Assembly: GCA_910587695.1 (NCBI GenBank)
Contig: CAJUNC010000006.1
Coordinates: 53,809-117,808, forward strand
DNA from: an uncultured Lactobacillus sp.
GTDB taxonomy: Bacteria > Bacillota > Bacilli > Lactobacillales > Lactobacillaceae
DNA length: 64,000 nucleotides
Direction: 5' to 3'
How positions within the stretch are numbered: position 1 is the first letter of the stretch; every line of letters starts with the position of its first letter. Under the pieces are notes generated by a model that was not told the origin of the DNA, did not search any database, and worked only from the letters and a program-made list of their open reading frames with translations. The position numbers and the translations under genes are program-made. Shown in pieces: positions 17,468-24,496 of this stretch.

Positions 17468-18301
17468 ATGAAAAAAATCGATCTAGGCTTGAAAGCTAGT
17501 TCTGACCCTGAACAGATCAAGGATCGACTACAATATCGACCCAACGTTTTTGAATTCTACACTGCTGAAAACGACTTTACTAGGGATGGACTGAAACGTT
17601 TGGCCTATGGTATCGATCAAGTCAAAGATGCTAAAATAGACCATATCGTATTACATCACCCCATGCGTTACCGTGAGTATTTTACCGAACTTTTGACACC
17701 CGAAGATAAATTGCCAGAGTTGTACCGATTTATTGAGCAAAGTTCCTTAGATTTGTTACAATTAGCTTATGACAAAAATGTTCAAGTATTGATCCATGGA
17801 TCTTATTCGCGCCAAACAGCTGAATTTCTCAGTTTATATCCTGATTTAGACCATGCTGAAGAATATGTTTTTAAGCGCTTAGACCATTTTAAAGATCTTG
17901 GTAAAGAGCATGTGATGTTTGAAAATTCGATCTCACCGGTATTTTATTATGGGGATGAAGCGTTAGATACCAAGATCTTAGCTCATGATTATCGCTTAGC
18001 CTTTGATACATCGCATTGCTTTATCAAATGGCAGGGGGATAGTGCTAAATTAATGACCGCCTTAACTCGTCTAAAACAAAATATCGTTCATTATCATTTA
18101 GTTGACTCGCTAGGCAAAACACATGATAGCTTAGAACTTGGTAAGGGTAAGATCGCTTGGGAAAATGTCTTACCTTTACTGAATGAAGATGCGACCAATA
18201 TCTTTGAGATCGTCTTAAAAGATCAGACCAATGCTTTAGAACAAGTTAACAGCTTTAATTACTTAGAAACGTTGGAGGAAAAATTAGATGTCAACATTTA
18301 A
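17468..18301 (+). CDS. Xylose-isomerase-like TIM-barrel protein
   Basis: A 277-residue soluble protein with the sugar-phosphate isomerase/epimerase-AP endonuclease 2 fold. Barrel-strand landmarks are HIVLHHPMRYREY near residue 58, VLIHGSYSR near 107, VMFENSIS near 152, LAFDTSHCF near 177 and VHYHLVDS near 207. These are the positions of metal-binding His/Glu/Asp in the family. The start follows GAGGAGCTGATTTT. Its last 14 bases overlap the next gene, a signal peptidase, in another frame, so the two are translationally coupled. The substrate is unknown. Confidence 0.78.
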   Translation: MKKIDLGLKASSDPEQIKDRLQYRPNVFEFYTAENDFTRDGLKRLAYGIDQVKDAKIDHIVLHHPMRYREYFTELLTPEDKLPELYRFIEQSSLDLLQLAYDKNVQVLIHGSYSRQTAEFLSLYPDLDHAEEYVFKRLDHFKDLGKEHVMFENSISPVFYYGDEALDTKILAHDYRLAFDTSHCFIKWQGDSAKLMTALTRLKQNIVHYHLVDSLGKTHDSLELGKGKIAWENVLPLLNEDATNIFEIVLKDQTNALEQVNSFNYLETLEEKLDVNI

Positions 18302-18872
18302 AAATATCATGAGTTGGATCTGGCCCGTTGTTATCGGGCTTCTTATCGCACTTTTGATCAACACTTTCCTGTTATCGTTGGTCAAAGTCGATGGTTTGTC
18401 AATGTATCCTAATCTACAAAATAACGAACGTGTGATCATGTTAAAGCATGCTAAGATAAAACGTGATACCGTCGTTGTTTTCAGCGCTAAGGGCGTTGAC
18501 GATCGTGCTGGTGTGAGCGATAGTACAAAATACGTCAAGCGCATTATCGGCTTGCCTGGTGACAAGATCGAGTATAAAAATGATGGTAAGCTCTATGTTA
18601 ATGGAAAATTCCAATCTCAAGGATATATCACTACCGAGCAACAAAAAGAAGGAACTTTATCGATCTCAAATGCAGAAGGTAAGGGTGTGACTCTTGGAAC
18701 TGGACATTCATTTACGGTCCCTAAAGATGAGTACTTTGTTTTAGGTGATAATCGTGAAGTTTCCAATGACAGTCGCTCCTATGGCTTTGTACCACGTTCT
18801 AAGATCTTAGGTGTTGTCAAAGTTCCATTTTGGAATAATGCACACGAATATATCAATTCATATGGTGATTAA
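18288..18872 (+). CDS. Signal peptidase I (first of two)
   Basis: A 194-residue S26 signal peptidase: cytoplasmic N-terminus, one membrane segment (about residues 11-33), then an extracellular catalytic domain. Nucleophile Ser38 sits in DGLSMYP and general base Lys84 in KYVKRIIGLPGD. The GDNREVSNDSR box is near 155. It cleaves signal peptides from secreted proteins. GGAGG at 18273-18277 lies inside the preceding gene, whose end overlaps this start by 14 bases. A second, differently placed signal peptidase lies at 36.1 kb. Confidence 0.94.
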   Translation: MSTFKNIMSWIWPVVIGLLIALLINTFLLSLVKVDGLSMYPNLQNNERVIMLKHAKIKRDTVVVFSAKGVDDRAGVSDSTKYVKRIIGLPGDKIEYKNDGKLYVNGKFQSQGYITTEQQKEGTLSISNAEGKGVTLGTGHSFTVPKDEYFVLGDNREVSNDSRSYGFVPRSKILGVVKVPFWNNAHEYINSYGD

Positions 18873-18874
18873 TC

Positions 18875-18917
18875 AATATCGACCTCAAGTCAATTGGCTT
18901 GGGGTCGATATTTTTTG
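18875..18917 (+). terminator. Terminator after signal peptidase gene
   Basis: Stem AATATCGACC/GGTCGATATT with CAAG/CTTG inside, followed by TTTTT. Confidence 0.85.
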
Positions 18918-18975
18918 TTTTATACGATTTATATGCTAAAATTTGTTTAATATTTTTTAGAAAGTAGGGATGTTT

Positions 18976-19938
18976 ATGCTGATACCCGCACGCTTGAAAC
19001 AAAATGATGAGATCAGGATCATTGCGCCTAGTCGGACATTTGACTGTGTCGGTGGTTTTGCTGCTAATCAAACAGCCCAAGCAAAATTAACACAGATGGG
19101 CTTTAAGGTCACTTTTGGTAATTATTTATCAGGGATGACTTTAGATGGCACTAACAGCATCTCTGAACGAATAGATGATATTCATGCTGCTTTTAGCAAT
19201 CCTAATGTCAAAGCGATCCAAACAGTGATCGGTGGTTTTACATCAAATGAATTATTACCATATCTAGATTTTGATCTGATAGCAAATAATCCCAAGATCA
19301 TTTGCGGTTTTTCTGATTTCACTGCGCTTGCTAATGCTATCACAGCTAAAACAGGGCTAGTTACCTATTATGGTCCCGCTTATATAACATTAAAAATGCT
19401 CGATAAAGCAGGGGCTTATCAAGATAACAATTTCATGCAAGCACTAACAAAAAAGCATTATGAGCTTCGACCATCACAGACATGGTCAAGCGATGAGTGG
19501 TTTTTATCTGACAGCAAGCGGACATTTTACCCGACTGATTGGAAAGTTTATACATCGGGGCAGGTACGAGGTCTAACAGTTGGTGGTAATGTCAACACGT
19601 TGTTCTTGTTAGCAGGAACTCAATACCAACCAAACTTTGAGGATAAGATAATTTTGCTTGAATTTGCAGATGATGGTGAAACTTGGCTGGATTTTTCTAG
19701 GTTGTTAGCTCAAGTGTTACAACTAGCTAAACGACCATGCGCGCTTTTATTAGGGCGTTTTCCCAAAATATCACAGATGACAGAGCAACGATTATTATAC
19801 GTCCTAGACAAATTTCCGATCCTAAAAGAGATACCTGTGATGTATGATCTAGATTTTGGACATACACAGCCAATATTCACGATCCCGCTAGGCCAAGAAG
19901 TCTGGCTCGATACTGATGAGCTAGTGATCAAGGTCTAG
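18976..19938 (+). CDS. S66-family peptidase (LD-carboxypeptidase/MccF-like)
   Basis: A 320-residue cytoplasmic serine peptidase. The N-terminal half has the MccF/LdcA layout: IRIIAPSRTF near residue 13, SERIDDIHAAF near 62, and the nucleophile elbow region ICGFSDFTALANAI near 111. The C-terminal half carries the remaining catalytic residues (VGGNVNTLFLLAGT near 206 with Glu, and the DFGHTQP histidine near 295). S66 enzymes cut LD-bonds in murein tetrapeptide recycling or detoxify microcin-C-like peptides. The sequence cannot separate the two. AGGG at 18966-18969 fits the ATG at 18976 better than the one at 18970. Its stop codon lies within a perfect palindrome next to the dif site. Confidence 0.85.
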   Translation: MLIPARLKQNDEIRIIAPSRTFDCVGGFAANQTAQAKLTQMGFKVTFGNYLSGMTLDGTNSISERIDDIHAAFSNPNVKAIQTVIGGFTSNELLPYLDFDLIANNPKIICGFSDFTALANAITAKTGLVTYYGPAYITLKMLDKAGAYQDNNFMQALTKKHYELRPSQTWSSDEWFLSDSKRTFYPTDWKVYTSGQVRGLTVGGNVNTLFLLAGTQYQPNFEDKIILLEFADDGETWLDFSRLLAQVLQLAKRPCALLLGRFPKISQMTEQRLLYVLDKFPILKEIPVMYDLDFGHTQPIFTIPLGQEVWLDTDELVIKV

Positions 19939-19984
19939 CTAAAATAAACAGTTATGTATATAATACTAACTGTTTATTTTAGCT
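19937..19984. terminator. Perfect 18-bp inverted repeat beside dif, probable bidirectional terminator
   Basis: AGCTAAAATAAACAGTTA (19937-19954) and TAACTGTTTATTTTAGCT (19967-19984) are perfect inverted copies with a 12-base loop. It starts inside the stop codon of the S66 peptidase gene and ends nine bases before the dif site. It probably ends transcription before dif. The stem is AT-rich. Confidence 0.7.
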
Positions 19985-19993
19985 ACCAAAACT

Positions 19994-20021
19994 ACTTTTT
20001 ATAATGTATATTATGTAAACT
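19994..20021 (+). other. dif: dif site: XerC/XerD chromosome dimer resolution site
   Basis: The 28 bases divide into a XerC arm ACTTTTTATAA, a centre TGTATA and a XerD arm TTATGTAAACT. From memory of the Bacillus subtilis dif sequence, the XerD arm is identical over 11 of 11 positions, the centre over 5 of 6 and the XerC arm over 8 of 11, i.e. 24 of 28 overall. Position supports it: protein-coding genes point right on the left side and left on the right side, as expected at the replication terminus. xerC itself lies about 9 kb away. dif is where XerCD, activated by FtsK, resolves chromosome dimers. Confidence 0.9.
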
Positions 20022-20044
20022 AGAATACATCGGGCGAAAGTCAA
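20018..20044 (+). repeat. 27-bp direct repeat, left copy (overlaps the end of dif)
   Basis: Matches the copy at 21181-21207 at 24 of 27 positions, including an exact 17-mer ACTAGAATACATCGGGC (20019-20035 and 21182-21198). Its first four bases are the last four of dif. Together the copies bracket the IS30-family element. Confidence 0.85.
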
Positions 20045-21171
20045 TATTAAACGCAACAATTTTAAAAAAACTTAAACATTTATATTGAATATATATTAAC
20101 TTTCCCCCTCATTTGTCAAATTTAGCCCTCTTTATTTCACCTTTAAATACTTCTAAACACGTTCTAAAGTTATGGAGTTTTTTAGGACGATTATTAATTT
20201 CTGACACATAGCTTTTTAAATCCATCTGTGACAACTTAGAGAATGACGTTTTCTTTGGAACATATTCCCTTAAAAGCCCGTTTAAATTTTCGTTTGATCC
20301 ACGCTCGTGCGGTGCGTATGGATGTGCAAAATAAACACTAACCCCATATTGTTCGATTTGATTAACCAAGGTAGTATTTGTAAATTCAGTACCGTGATCG
20401 CATGTTATGGAGCGTGCATACTCACCATACAACGACATAAACGTGTCTATTGCTGGAATTAGAGATGTGCCTGACTTTGACTTAATTTTAACTGCAAACA
20501 AGAAACGTGTCTTACGCTCGCTAAATGTAGCTATCACATCTTTGCTACCACGTTTAGGTAGAATTGTATCCAATTCCCAATGTCCAAATTCTGAACGAGT
20601 ATTTGCTTGCTTTGGACGGAATTCTATTGATCTACCTTTTATCAATTCTCTGTTCATTTCAGCCTCTGATTCTCGTACTCTTTTTCCTTTTTTCTTGCGT
20701 CTTCTTCGTAAGCCAGATCGGCTAATTTCAAGCTTTCCTCGATAGATCCAGTTGTATATCGTATTTTTAGATACAGTCACATCCTTTGTGCCGTATGCTA
20801 TTTGTTCTGGAGAATACTTTTTACGCAGATACTTATTGATTTTTCTACCCGTATAGCTGCTATAAAGTGATTTTCGTCCCACAGTCTCCCATCTTAACCT
20901 AGCCTTAAATTCAGCGCTTTTAGCGTCATATCTCAAGATTTTCATTCGCTTTTTAGGCATCAGCTCTTTATAATCTTCAAAATCTTGAGATCTTCTTATC
21001 TCTCTAGAAATGGTACTTCTATGCCTACCTAATTCTCTAGCTATATCAGCCATACGTCTCCCTTGTTTCCATAAAAGCTCTATCTTTGCTCTTTCATCTA
21101 AAGTTAAATGTCCATGTCCCATACTAATGCTCCTAATTGGGTATGATTTACTATATGTTGCAATTAATTTT
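20043..21171 (-). mobile_element. IS30-family insertion sequence
   Basis: About 1.13 kb containing one transposase gene on the - strand. Likely terminal inverted repeats are AATATTAAACGCAACA (20043-20058) and, read from the right, AAAATTAATTGCAACA (21171-21156), matching at 13 of 16 positions. The ends lie about 50-65 bases outside the transposase gene, normal for IS30. Exact outer ends are uncertain by a few bases, and the short target duplication usual for IS30 is not obvious. Confidence 0.8.
20109..21122 (-). CDS. IS30-family transposase
   Basis: A 337-residue transposase, full length. The N-terminal IS30 helix-turn-helix domain is clear (LTLDERAKIELLWKQG, then IARELGRHRSTISREIRR). The DDE catalytic domain shows Asp in FGHWELDT near residue 181, Asp in ITCDHGTEF near 241 and Glu in HERGSNENLNGLLREY near 277. 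No frameshift or stop is visible, so it may be active. It carries out copy-and-paste style transposition through abutted-end intermediates in known members. It probably cut the preceding phage-like operon, whose last gene ends at the element's right side. Confidence 0.95.
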   Translation of the reverse strand: MGHGHLTLDERAKIELLWKQGRRMADIARELGRHRSTISREIRRSQDFEDYKELMPKKRMKILRYDAKSAEFKARLRWETVGRKSLYSSYTGRKINKYLRKKYSPEQIAYGTKDVTVSKNTIYNWIYRGKLEISRSGLRRRRKKKGKRVRESEAEMNRELIKGRSIEFRPKQANTRSEFGHWELDTILPKRGSKDVIATFSERKTRFLFAVKIKSKSGTSLIPAIDTFMSLYGEYARSITCDHGTEFTNTTLVNQIEQYGVSVYFAHPYAPHERGSNENLNGLLREYVPKKTSFSKLSQMDLKSYVSEINNRPKKLHNFRTCLEVFKGEIKRAKFDK

Positions 21172-21180
21172 AGATTGTAG

Positions 21181-21207
21181 GACTAGAATACATCGGGCTA
21201 ATGTCAA
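21181..21207 (+). repeat. 27-bp direct repeat, right copy
   Basis: 24 of 27 positions match the copy at the end of dif. It lies about ten bases outside the right end of the IS30 element and overlaps the last codons of the truncated unknown gene. Confidence 0.85.
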
Positions 21208-21542
21208 GAACAGGTTAAATCATTTTCGTCTGTCTGTTTTCCGCTAGTAGCCCCAACAACAGCACCAACTGTCCCAAACATTAATCCCCCAGCAAGGGCA
21301 CGTCCAATTTTATTGCTGGTTGTGCGATTATCATACTCTTCTTCTACGTACATATTTAATAAATGCGCTGGTATTATAAACCACCCATAAGACTGTAGTT
21401 GGAAAAGCCTACTAAGGAATGATTGATTTATATCGTCCATAAATATAGCATTTCCCTTAAATGAATATCTCCCAACTCTAATATCCGCATTATCACGCAC
21501 AGTTTCACGATAATATTCTAAATCTCGATCGTTCTCTATCAC
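21204..21542 (-). CDS. Unknown phage-like protein, probably 3'-truncated at the IS30 junction
   Basis: 112 residues with a soluble N-terminal half (about residues 1-75) and a glycine-rich hydrophobic stretch (GRALAGGLMFGTVGAVVGATSG, about residues 80-102). This pattern resembles prophage proteins in which such a glycine zipper precedes a further domain. Here the frame stops only ten residues later, within the 27-bp direct repeat. I infer that the original C-terminus was lost when the repeat or IS arrived. The start lies three bases after the stop of the upstream gene, so they form one operon. Function is not known. Confidence 0.6.
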   Translation of the reverse strand: MIENDRDLEYYRETVRDNADIRVGRYSFKGNAIFMDDINQSFLSRLFQLQSYGWFIIPAHLLNMYVEEEYDNRTTSNKIGRALAGGLMFGTVGAVVGATSGKQTDENDLTCS

Positions 21543-21545
21543 TAA

Positions 21546-21905
21546 TTATTCCAACTTTCTCTCTAATTCTTTCAACTGCTCAGCTACGTGTATACATTCA
21601 AGCTGAACGTCTTTTACAGTCCAAGTAGCGCTACCTGGGATCTTGTCTATGTCATGAACAGTATCAAAACCCAGGTAACTTCCACTAAAATTACTATCAT
21701 TGCATCTTATGTACCCACTAAAGCTAAATCGACCATGCACGTCTAAACTCCAGTACAGTTCATTATCGACTCCTTCTGGTAAATTATCTGGTCTTTCAAT
21801 ATAACCATTCAACGAAAATTCTGATTTGAGTATAATATAACGCAACCCTTCAACTACACCATCTTCAAGAATATCATTTACAGAAATATCTTTAACCAAC
21901 TGCAT
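21546..21905 (-). CDS. Unknown phage-type protein (119 aa)
   Basis: A small acidic soluble protein. The pattern of a HGRFSFSGYI segment, then LGFDTVHDID, then WTVKDVQLECIHVAEQL at the C-terminus matches a widespread uncharacterised family that I associate with phage and plasmid genomes (from memory, not a search). It is preceded by GGAGGTATTTTAAC and followed immediately by the truncated 112-aa gene. It is the third gene of a - strand series starting with the 190-aa integrase. Confidence 0.6.
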   Translation of the reverse strand: MQLVKDISVNDILEDGVVEGLRYIILKSEFSLNGYIERPDNLPEGVDNELYWSLDVHGRFSFSGYIRCNDSNFSGSYLGFDTVHDIDKIPGSATWTVKDVQLECIHVAEQLKELERKLE

Positions 21906-21928
21906 GTTAAAATACCTCCAAAAATCGT

Positions 21929-22054
21929 TTATATATTAAAAGCTACCTTAAGATATACGTAGGTTAACATCAGCCAAAAACCAATCCAAAGTATACTAAA
22001 AAGACACCCCATAAAGTCTGCAAATGACTCGAGTATCCCATAAAAGAATTTCAT
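21929..22054 (-). CDS. Small membrane peptide (41 aa), overlapping the integrase stop
   Basis: A 41-codon frame with one strongly hydrophobic segment (about residues 16-40: CLFSILWIGFWLMLTYVYL in the middle), preceded by a short amphipathic start. Its ATG overlaps the integrase stop codon as TAATG, with GGTGAG as RBS, which is typical of translational coupling and makes a real gene likely. The function is unknown, and small single-span proteins of this kind are common in phage and toxin loci. Confidence 0.55.
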   Translation of the reverse strand: MKFFYGILESFADFMGCLFSILWIGFWLMLTYVYLKVAFNI

Positions 22055-22626
22055 TATATCTCACCACCCTTAACACCTATACGGAATCCTTTAAGACTTG
22101 ATTTAGCATCATCATCATCAGTGATCCCGATATATCTTTTAGTTATCTTCTCGCTACTATGATTAAATAGGTACATCAACGTAGCAATATCATGCGTCTT
22201 TAGATAGTAAAATCTGCCGTATGTTTTTCGCAGTGTGTGGCATCCTATATCGTCTCTACCTAGTTCATGCCCTATTTTGACATACAATTTGTATACGGTA
22301 TTAACTGTTATATGTCCACCCTGTCTGGACGGAAACAACTGATCATCATCATCTTTCATATCTTTTATGTATTCTTGGACAATATCCTGAATTCCGTCTA
22401 AAAACAGTCGTTTCTTCTTACCTGTTTTCTTTTCAGTAATAATTGGTTCTGGTTTATTTATGTCTCTCACCCTAAGTTTGACAATGTCTGACATACGCAA
22501 ACCTGTATTGAGCCCAAATAAGAATAGAAAAACGTCTCTTTTTGAATTTTTGGTTCTCCGTAAAAAATCATCGATCTCTGTTTCTGATCTAAAAGGCTGA
22601 ACATTATAAGTAGATTTTCTTGCCAT
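22054..22626 (-). CDS. Short tyrosine recombinase (phage integrase family, catalytic domain only)
   Basis: 190 residues consisting almost only of the catalytic domain: Arg44 (GLRMSDIVKL), Lys67 (EKKTGKKKR), His130 and Arg133 (CHTLRKTYG), His156 and Tyr165 (NHSSEKITKRYIGI). All catalytic positions are present. The N-terminal arm-binding and core-binding domains of large integrases are absent, but a family of about 180-190-residue recombinases of this shape is known from Firmicutes phages, so it is probably complete. It leads a - strand operon with a 41-aa membrane peptide and two unknown proteins. It lies about 2 kb from dif, which suggests a role in how the patch arose. Confidence 0.8.
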   Translation of the reverse strand: MARKSTYNVQPFRSETEIDDFLRRTKNSKRDVFLFLFGLNTGLRMSDIVKLRVRDINKPEPIITEKKTGKKKRLFLDGIQDIVQEYIKDMKDDDDQLFPSRQGGHITVNTVYKLYVKIGHELGRDDIGCHTLRKTYGRFYYLKTHDIATLMYLFNHSSEKITKRYIGITDDDDAKSSLKGFRIGVKGGEI

Positions 22627-22808
22627 AATTTTTCACTATCCCTTAAATTATATAAAATTTTATAATTATATTACCTCGGTTCTAGTTCATTATTACATAT
22701 GTATAATAACATAAATAAGAACTCATCAAATCGAGAAAAAATATACTATTTTATATACACTTTATATTGATTAACTTATAAATGTATCTAGTTATATACA
22801 AAACAAAA

Positions 22809-22839
22809 GTAACACAATGTAACACGAACGTGGTAAAAT
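22809..22839 (+). promoter_or_regulatory. Operator/promoter of the toxin-antitoxin pair
   Basis: Two direct copies of GTAACAC (22809-22815, 22819-22825) spaced exactly 10 bases, then the palindrome CACG-AA-CGTG (22823-22832) touching a -10-like TAAAAT (22834-22839). This arrangement fits autorepression by a RelB-type antitoxin or its complex with toxin. No clear -35 box is visible. Confidence 0.5.
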
Positions 22840-22864
22840 ATTTATAGAAAGTGAGGGGTTAAAA

Positions 22865-23086
22865 ATGGCTACTATTAGTATCCGATTAAACCAACAAGAA
22901 GAAGAACTTTTTAAGGGATATGCAGAGATTTCTGGAGAGAATTTATCTACTCTCTTCAAAGAAGCTCTAAAAAAAAGAATTGATGACGAATATGACCTTC
23001 AGGCGTATAAAGAGGCGTACAAAGAGTATCAACAAGATCCAGAAACTATCTCACATGCTGATTTTAAAAAGGAGTTAGGTCTTTGA
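22865..23086 (+). CDS. RelB/DinJ-type antitoxin
   Basis: A 73-residue protein with a ribbon-helix-helix start (ATISIRLNQQEEELFKGYAEISG, then NLSTLFKEALKKRI) for DNA binding and a charged C-terminal tail that would wrap the toxin. GTGAGGGG precedes the ATG by about seven bases. The stop overlaps the toxin's start. Such antitoxins are labile and repress their own promoter. The palindrome and direct repeats just upstream are the likely operator. Confidence 0.85.
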   Translation: MATISIRLNQQEEELFKGYAEISGENLSTLFKEALKKRIDDEYDLQAYKEAYKEYQQDPETISHADFKKELGL

Positions 23087-23358
23087 AAGAATATCATGTT
23101 GAATACTCAAAAAGAGCACAAAAACAAATTAGGAAATTAGACAAACAGATTCAACGGTTACTATTTGCCTGGATAGATAAAAATCTTGATGGTGTATCTG
23201 ATCCACGTTTACATGGTAAAGGTTTAACTGGAAATCTTGCCTATGAATGGCGATACAGAATTGGTGACTATCGCCTCCTATGTGATATTCAAGATGACAG
23301 AATGATTATCCTGGCTTTGGAATTTGGGCACAGAAGATCTGTTTATAACAAAAAATAA
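23083..23358 (+). CDS. RelE/ParE-superfamily toxin
   Basis: A 91-residue basic protein. The N-terminal YHVEYSKRAQKQIRKLDK helix pair and the C-terminal strands YEWRYRIGDYRLLCDI and ILALEFGHRRSVY match the RelE fold. The final HRRSVY is the usual position of residues important for mRNA cleavage in RelE/YoeB relatives. It starts with TTG, overlapping the antitoxin stop, with AAAAAGGAG in the antitoxin tail. RelE-like toxins cut mRNA at the ribosome, although ParE relatives poison gyrase. RelE is favoured here by the C-terminus. Confidence 0.85.
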   Translation: MKEYHVEYSKRAQKQIRKLDKQIQRLLFAWIDKNLDGVSDPRLHGKGLTGNLAYEWRYRIGDYRLLCDIQDDRMIILALEFGHRRSVYNKK

Positions 23359-23390
23359 CACCACCCTATTTTCGGAGTGGCGTTATTTTT
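23351..23390 (+). terminator. Terminator of the toxin-antitoxin operon
   Basis: Stem AAAAATAAC/GTTATTTTT extended by CCAC/GTGG across one mismatch. It begins inside the toxin stop region, and both sides have A/T tracts. Confidence 0.8.
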
Positions 23391-23574
23391 ATTCTAGTCT
23401 AGTTTCATTTTTTGATCCCATAACTCTTATACGATGGGTAAAAAGTACCTGTTTATTTGACTCACTTAAAAGTAACTACACATTACATTTGCAATGGCTA
23501 GATAAGTTCTAGCTATATATCCTAGATAGATGTATTTTTCTTAATTCTATCCAATAATCATTCATCCTATAACT

Positions 23575-23606
23575 ATAAAAAATCAGCCTACTAGCTTGCA
23601 GGCTGA
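23575..23606 (-). terminator. Terminator of the acid phosphatase gene
   Basis: Stem TCAGCCT/AGGCTGA (23583-23589, 23600-23606). On the - strand it is followed by TTTTTTATAG. Confidence 0.75.
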
Positions 23607-23628
23607 CTAGATAAATTCAAGTTTTCAA

Positions 23629-23647
23629 GTACACAAGTTTTAGCTCA
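23629..23647 (+). repeat. 19-bp inverted repeat, copy at the 3' side of the phosphatase gene
   Basis: GTACACAAGTTTTAGCTCA here matches the reverse complement of 24497-24515 at 18 of 19 positions. This copy touches the last base before the stop codon of the phosphatase gene. Confidence 0.8.
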
Positions 23648-24475
23648 TTATTTAGTAGTTACAGTCGTTTGTTTTACCTTATTAGTTTTTGGATCGAAGT
23701 AAGTTAAATGCGATTTACGTAACTTACTCTTCTTGGAATCACTTTGTTGGTAATTGTTATTATATAATGCAGCTTCCCAATTACCGTACATTGGATTAGG
23801 TAAAATGATGTATTTATCCCCAAATTGCGTTGCATTTTGCATAACATCATTTGTGCGTTCAGCGACAGTATTTTCGGCAGGATCGTTAAAATCAGAAAGA
23901 TTATCGCCAAACAGCATGATAACATCAGCCTTTTGTGCCACTTGTTGTCGCCGTTGTTCTTTAGTCTTATCTTGCTTTTGTTTGAGCAAGATATGCTCAT
24001 GATCAGCTTGTGGCAACCCTTCAGCCGTCAAATTCTTGATCGTTGCCTTTAATTGGCTCTGTTCACGATCACTGACATAATAGATTTGAACTCCCTGCTC
24101 ATTAGCATAATTCAAAAAGTCTTTTGCTCCTGGCACAGCCTTAGCTTTAGCTGCCTTGACCCACTGATCCCAACCATGTGGGTAGGATCTATTATTTAAA
24201 GCGTTGTAAGCCTGATATGGTGAATTGTCTAATACCGTTTCATCAATATCTAAAATGATAGCTTTCGGCTTTTCTGACGAAGTTGCAAGCTTAGTTGCCA
24301 GATTATTCCGTGCAACATTATATCCCTGCAAATACAACGCCTTTACTTCAGCTGAAGTTTGATACCATGCAACAGCCATCGTATTTTGGTCGCCCAAATT
24401 CGTCTTGGCTTGCACTGTCGACATCCCTAATAGCATAAAAGCTACGAAACTTAAAATGATCTTTTTGATCTTCAA
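23648..24475 (-). CDS. Secreted HAD-superfamily acid phosphatase (class B/C type)
   Basis: A 275-residue exported phosphatase. Residues 1-23 form a signal peptide (KIKK, hydrophobic core, cleavage likely after VQA). There is no lipobox cysteine, so it should be released rather than anchored as a lipoprotein. The HAD catalytic motif DIDETVLDNS is near residue 75, YVSDRE near 133 holds motif II, and MLFGDNLSDF near 192 holds motif IV. The family (relatives of e(P4) 5'-nucleotidase) dephosphorylates nucleotides and other phosphomonoesters outside the cell. It is bracketed by 19-bp inverted repeats, and an operator-like palindrome lies at its presumed transcription start. Confidence 0.87.
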   Translation of the reverse strand: MKIKKIILSFVAFMLLGMSTVQAKTNLGDQNTMAVAWYQTSAEVKALYLQGYNVARNNLATKLATSSEKPKAIILDIDETVLDNSPYQAYNALNNRSYPHGWDQWVKAAKAKAVPGAKDFLNYANEQGVQIYYVSDREQSQLKATIKNLTAEGLPQADHEHILLKQKQDKTKEQRRQQVAQKADVIMLFGDNLSDFNDPAENTVAERTNDVMQNATQFGDKYIILPNPMYGNWEAALYNNNYQQSDSKKSKLRKSHLTYFDPKTNKVKQTTVTTK

Positions 24476-24496
24476 AATTTCTCCTCCAATTTATTG

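Noticed and set aside
21172..21207. Intact second dif next to the right direct repeat
   Set aside because: The bases before GACTAG (AGATTGTAG) do not match the XerD arm TTATGTAAACT without a gap, and no XerC arm lies upstream. Only the flank of dif is repeated.
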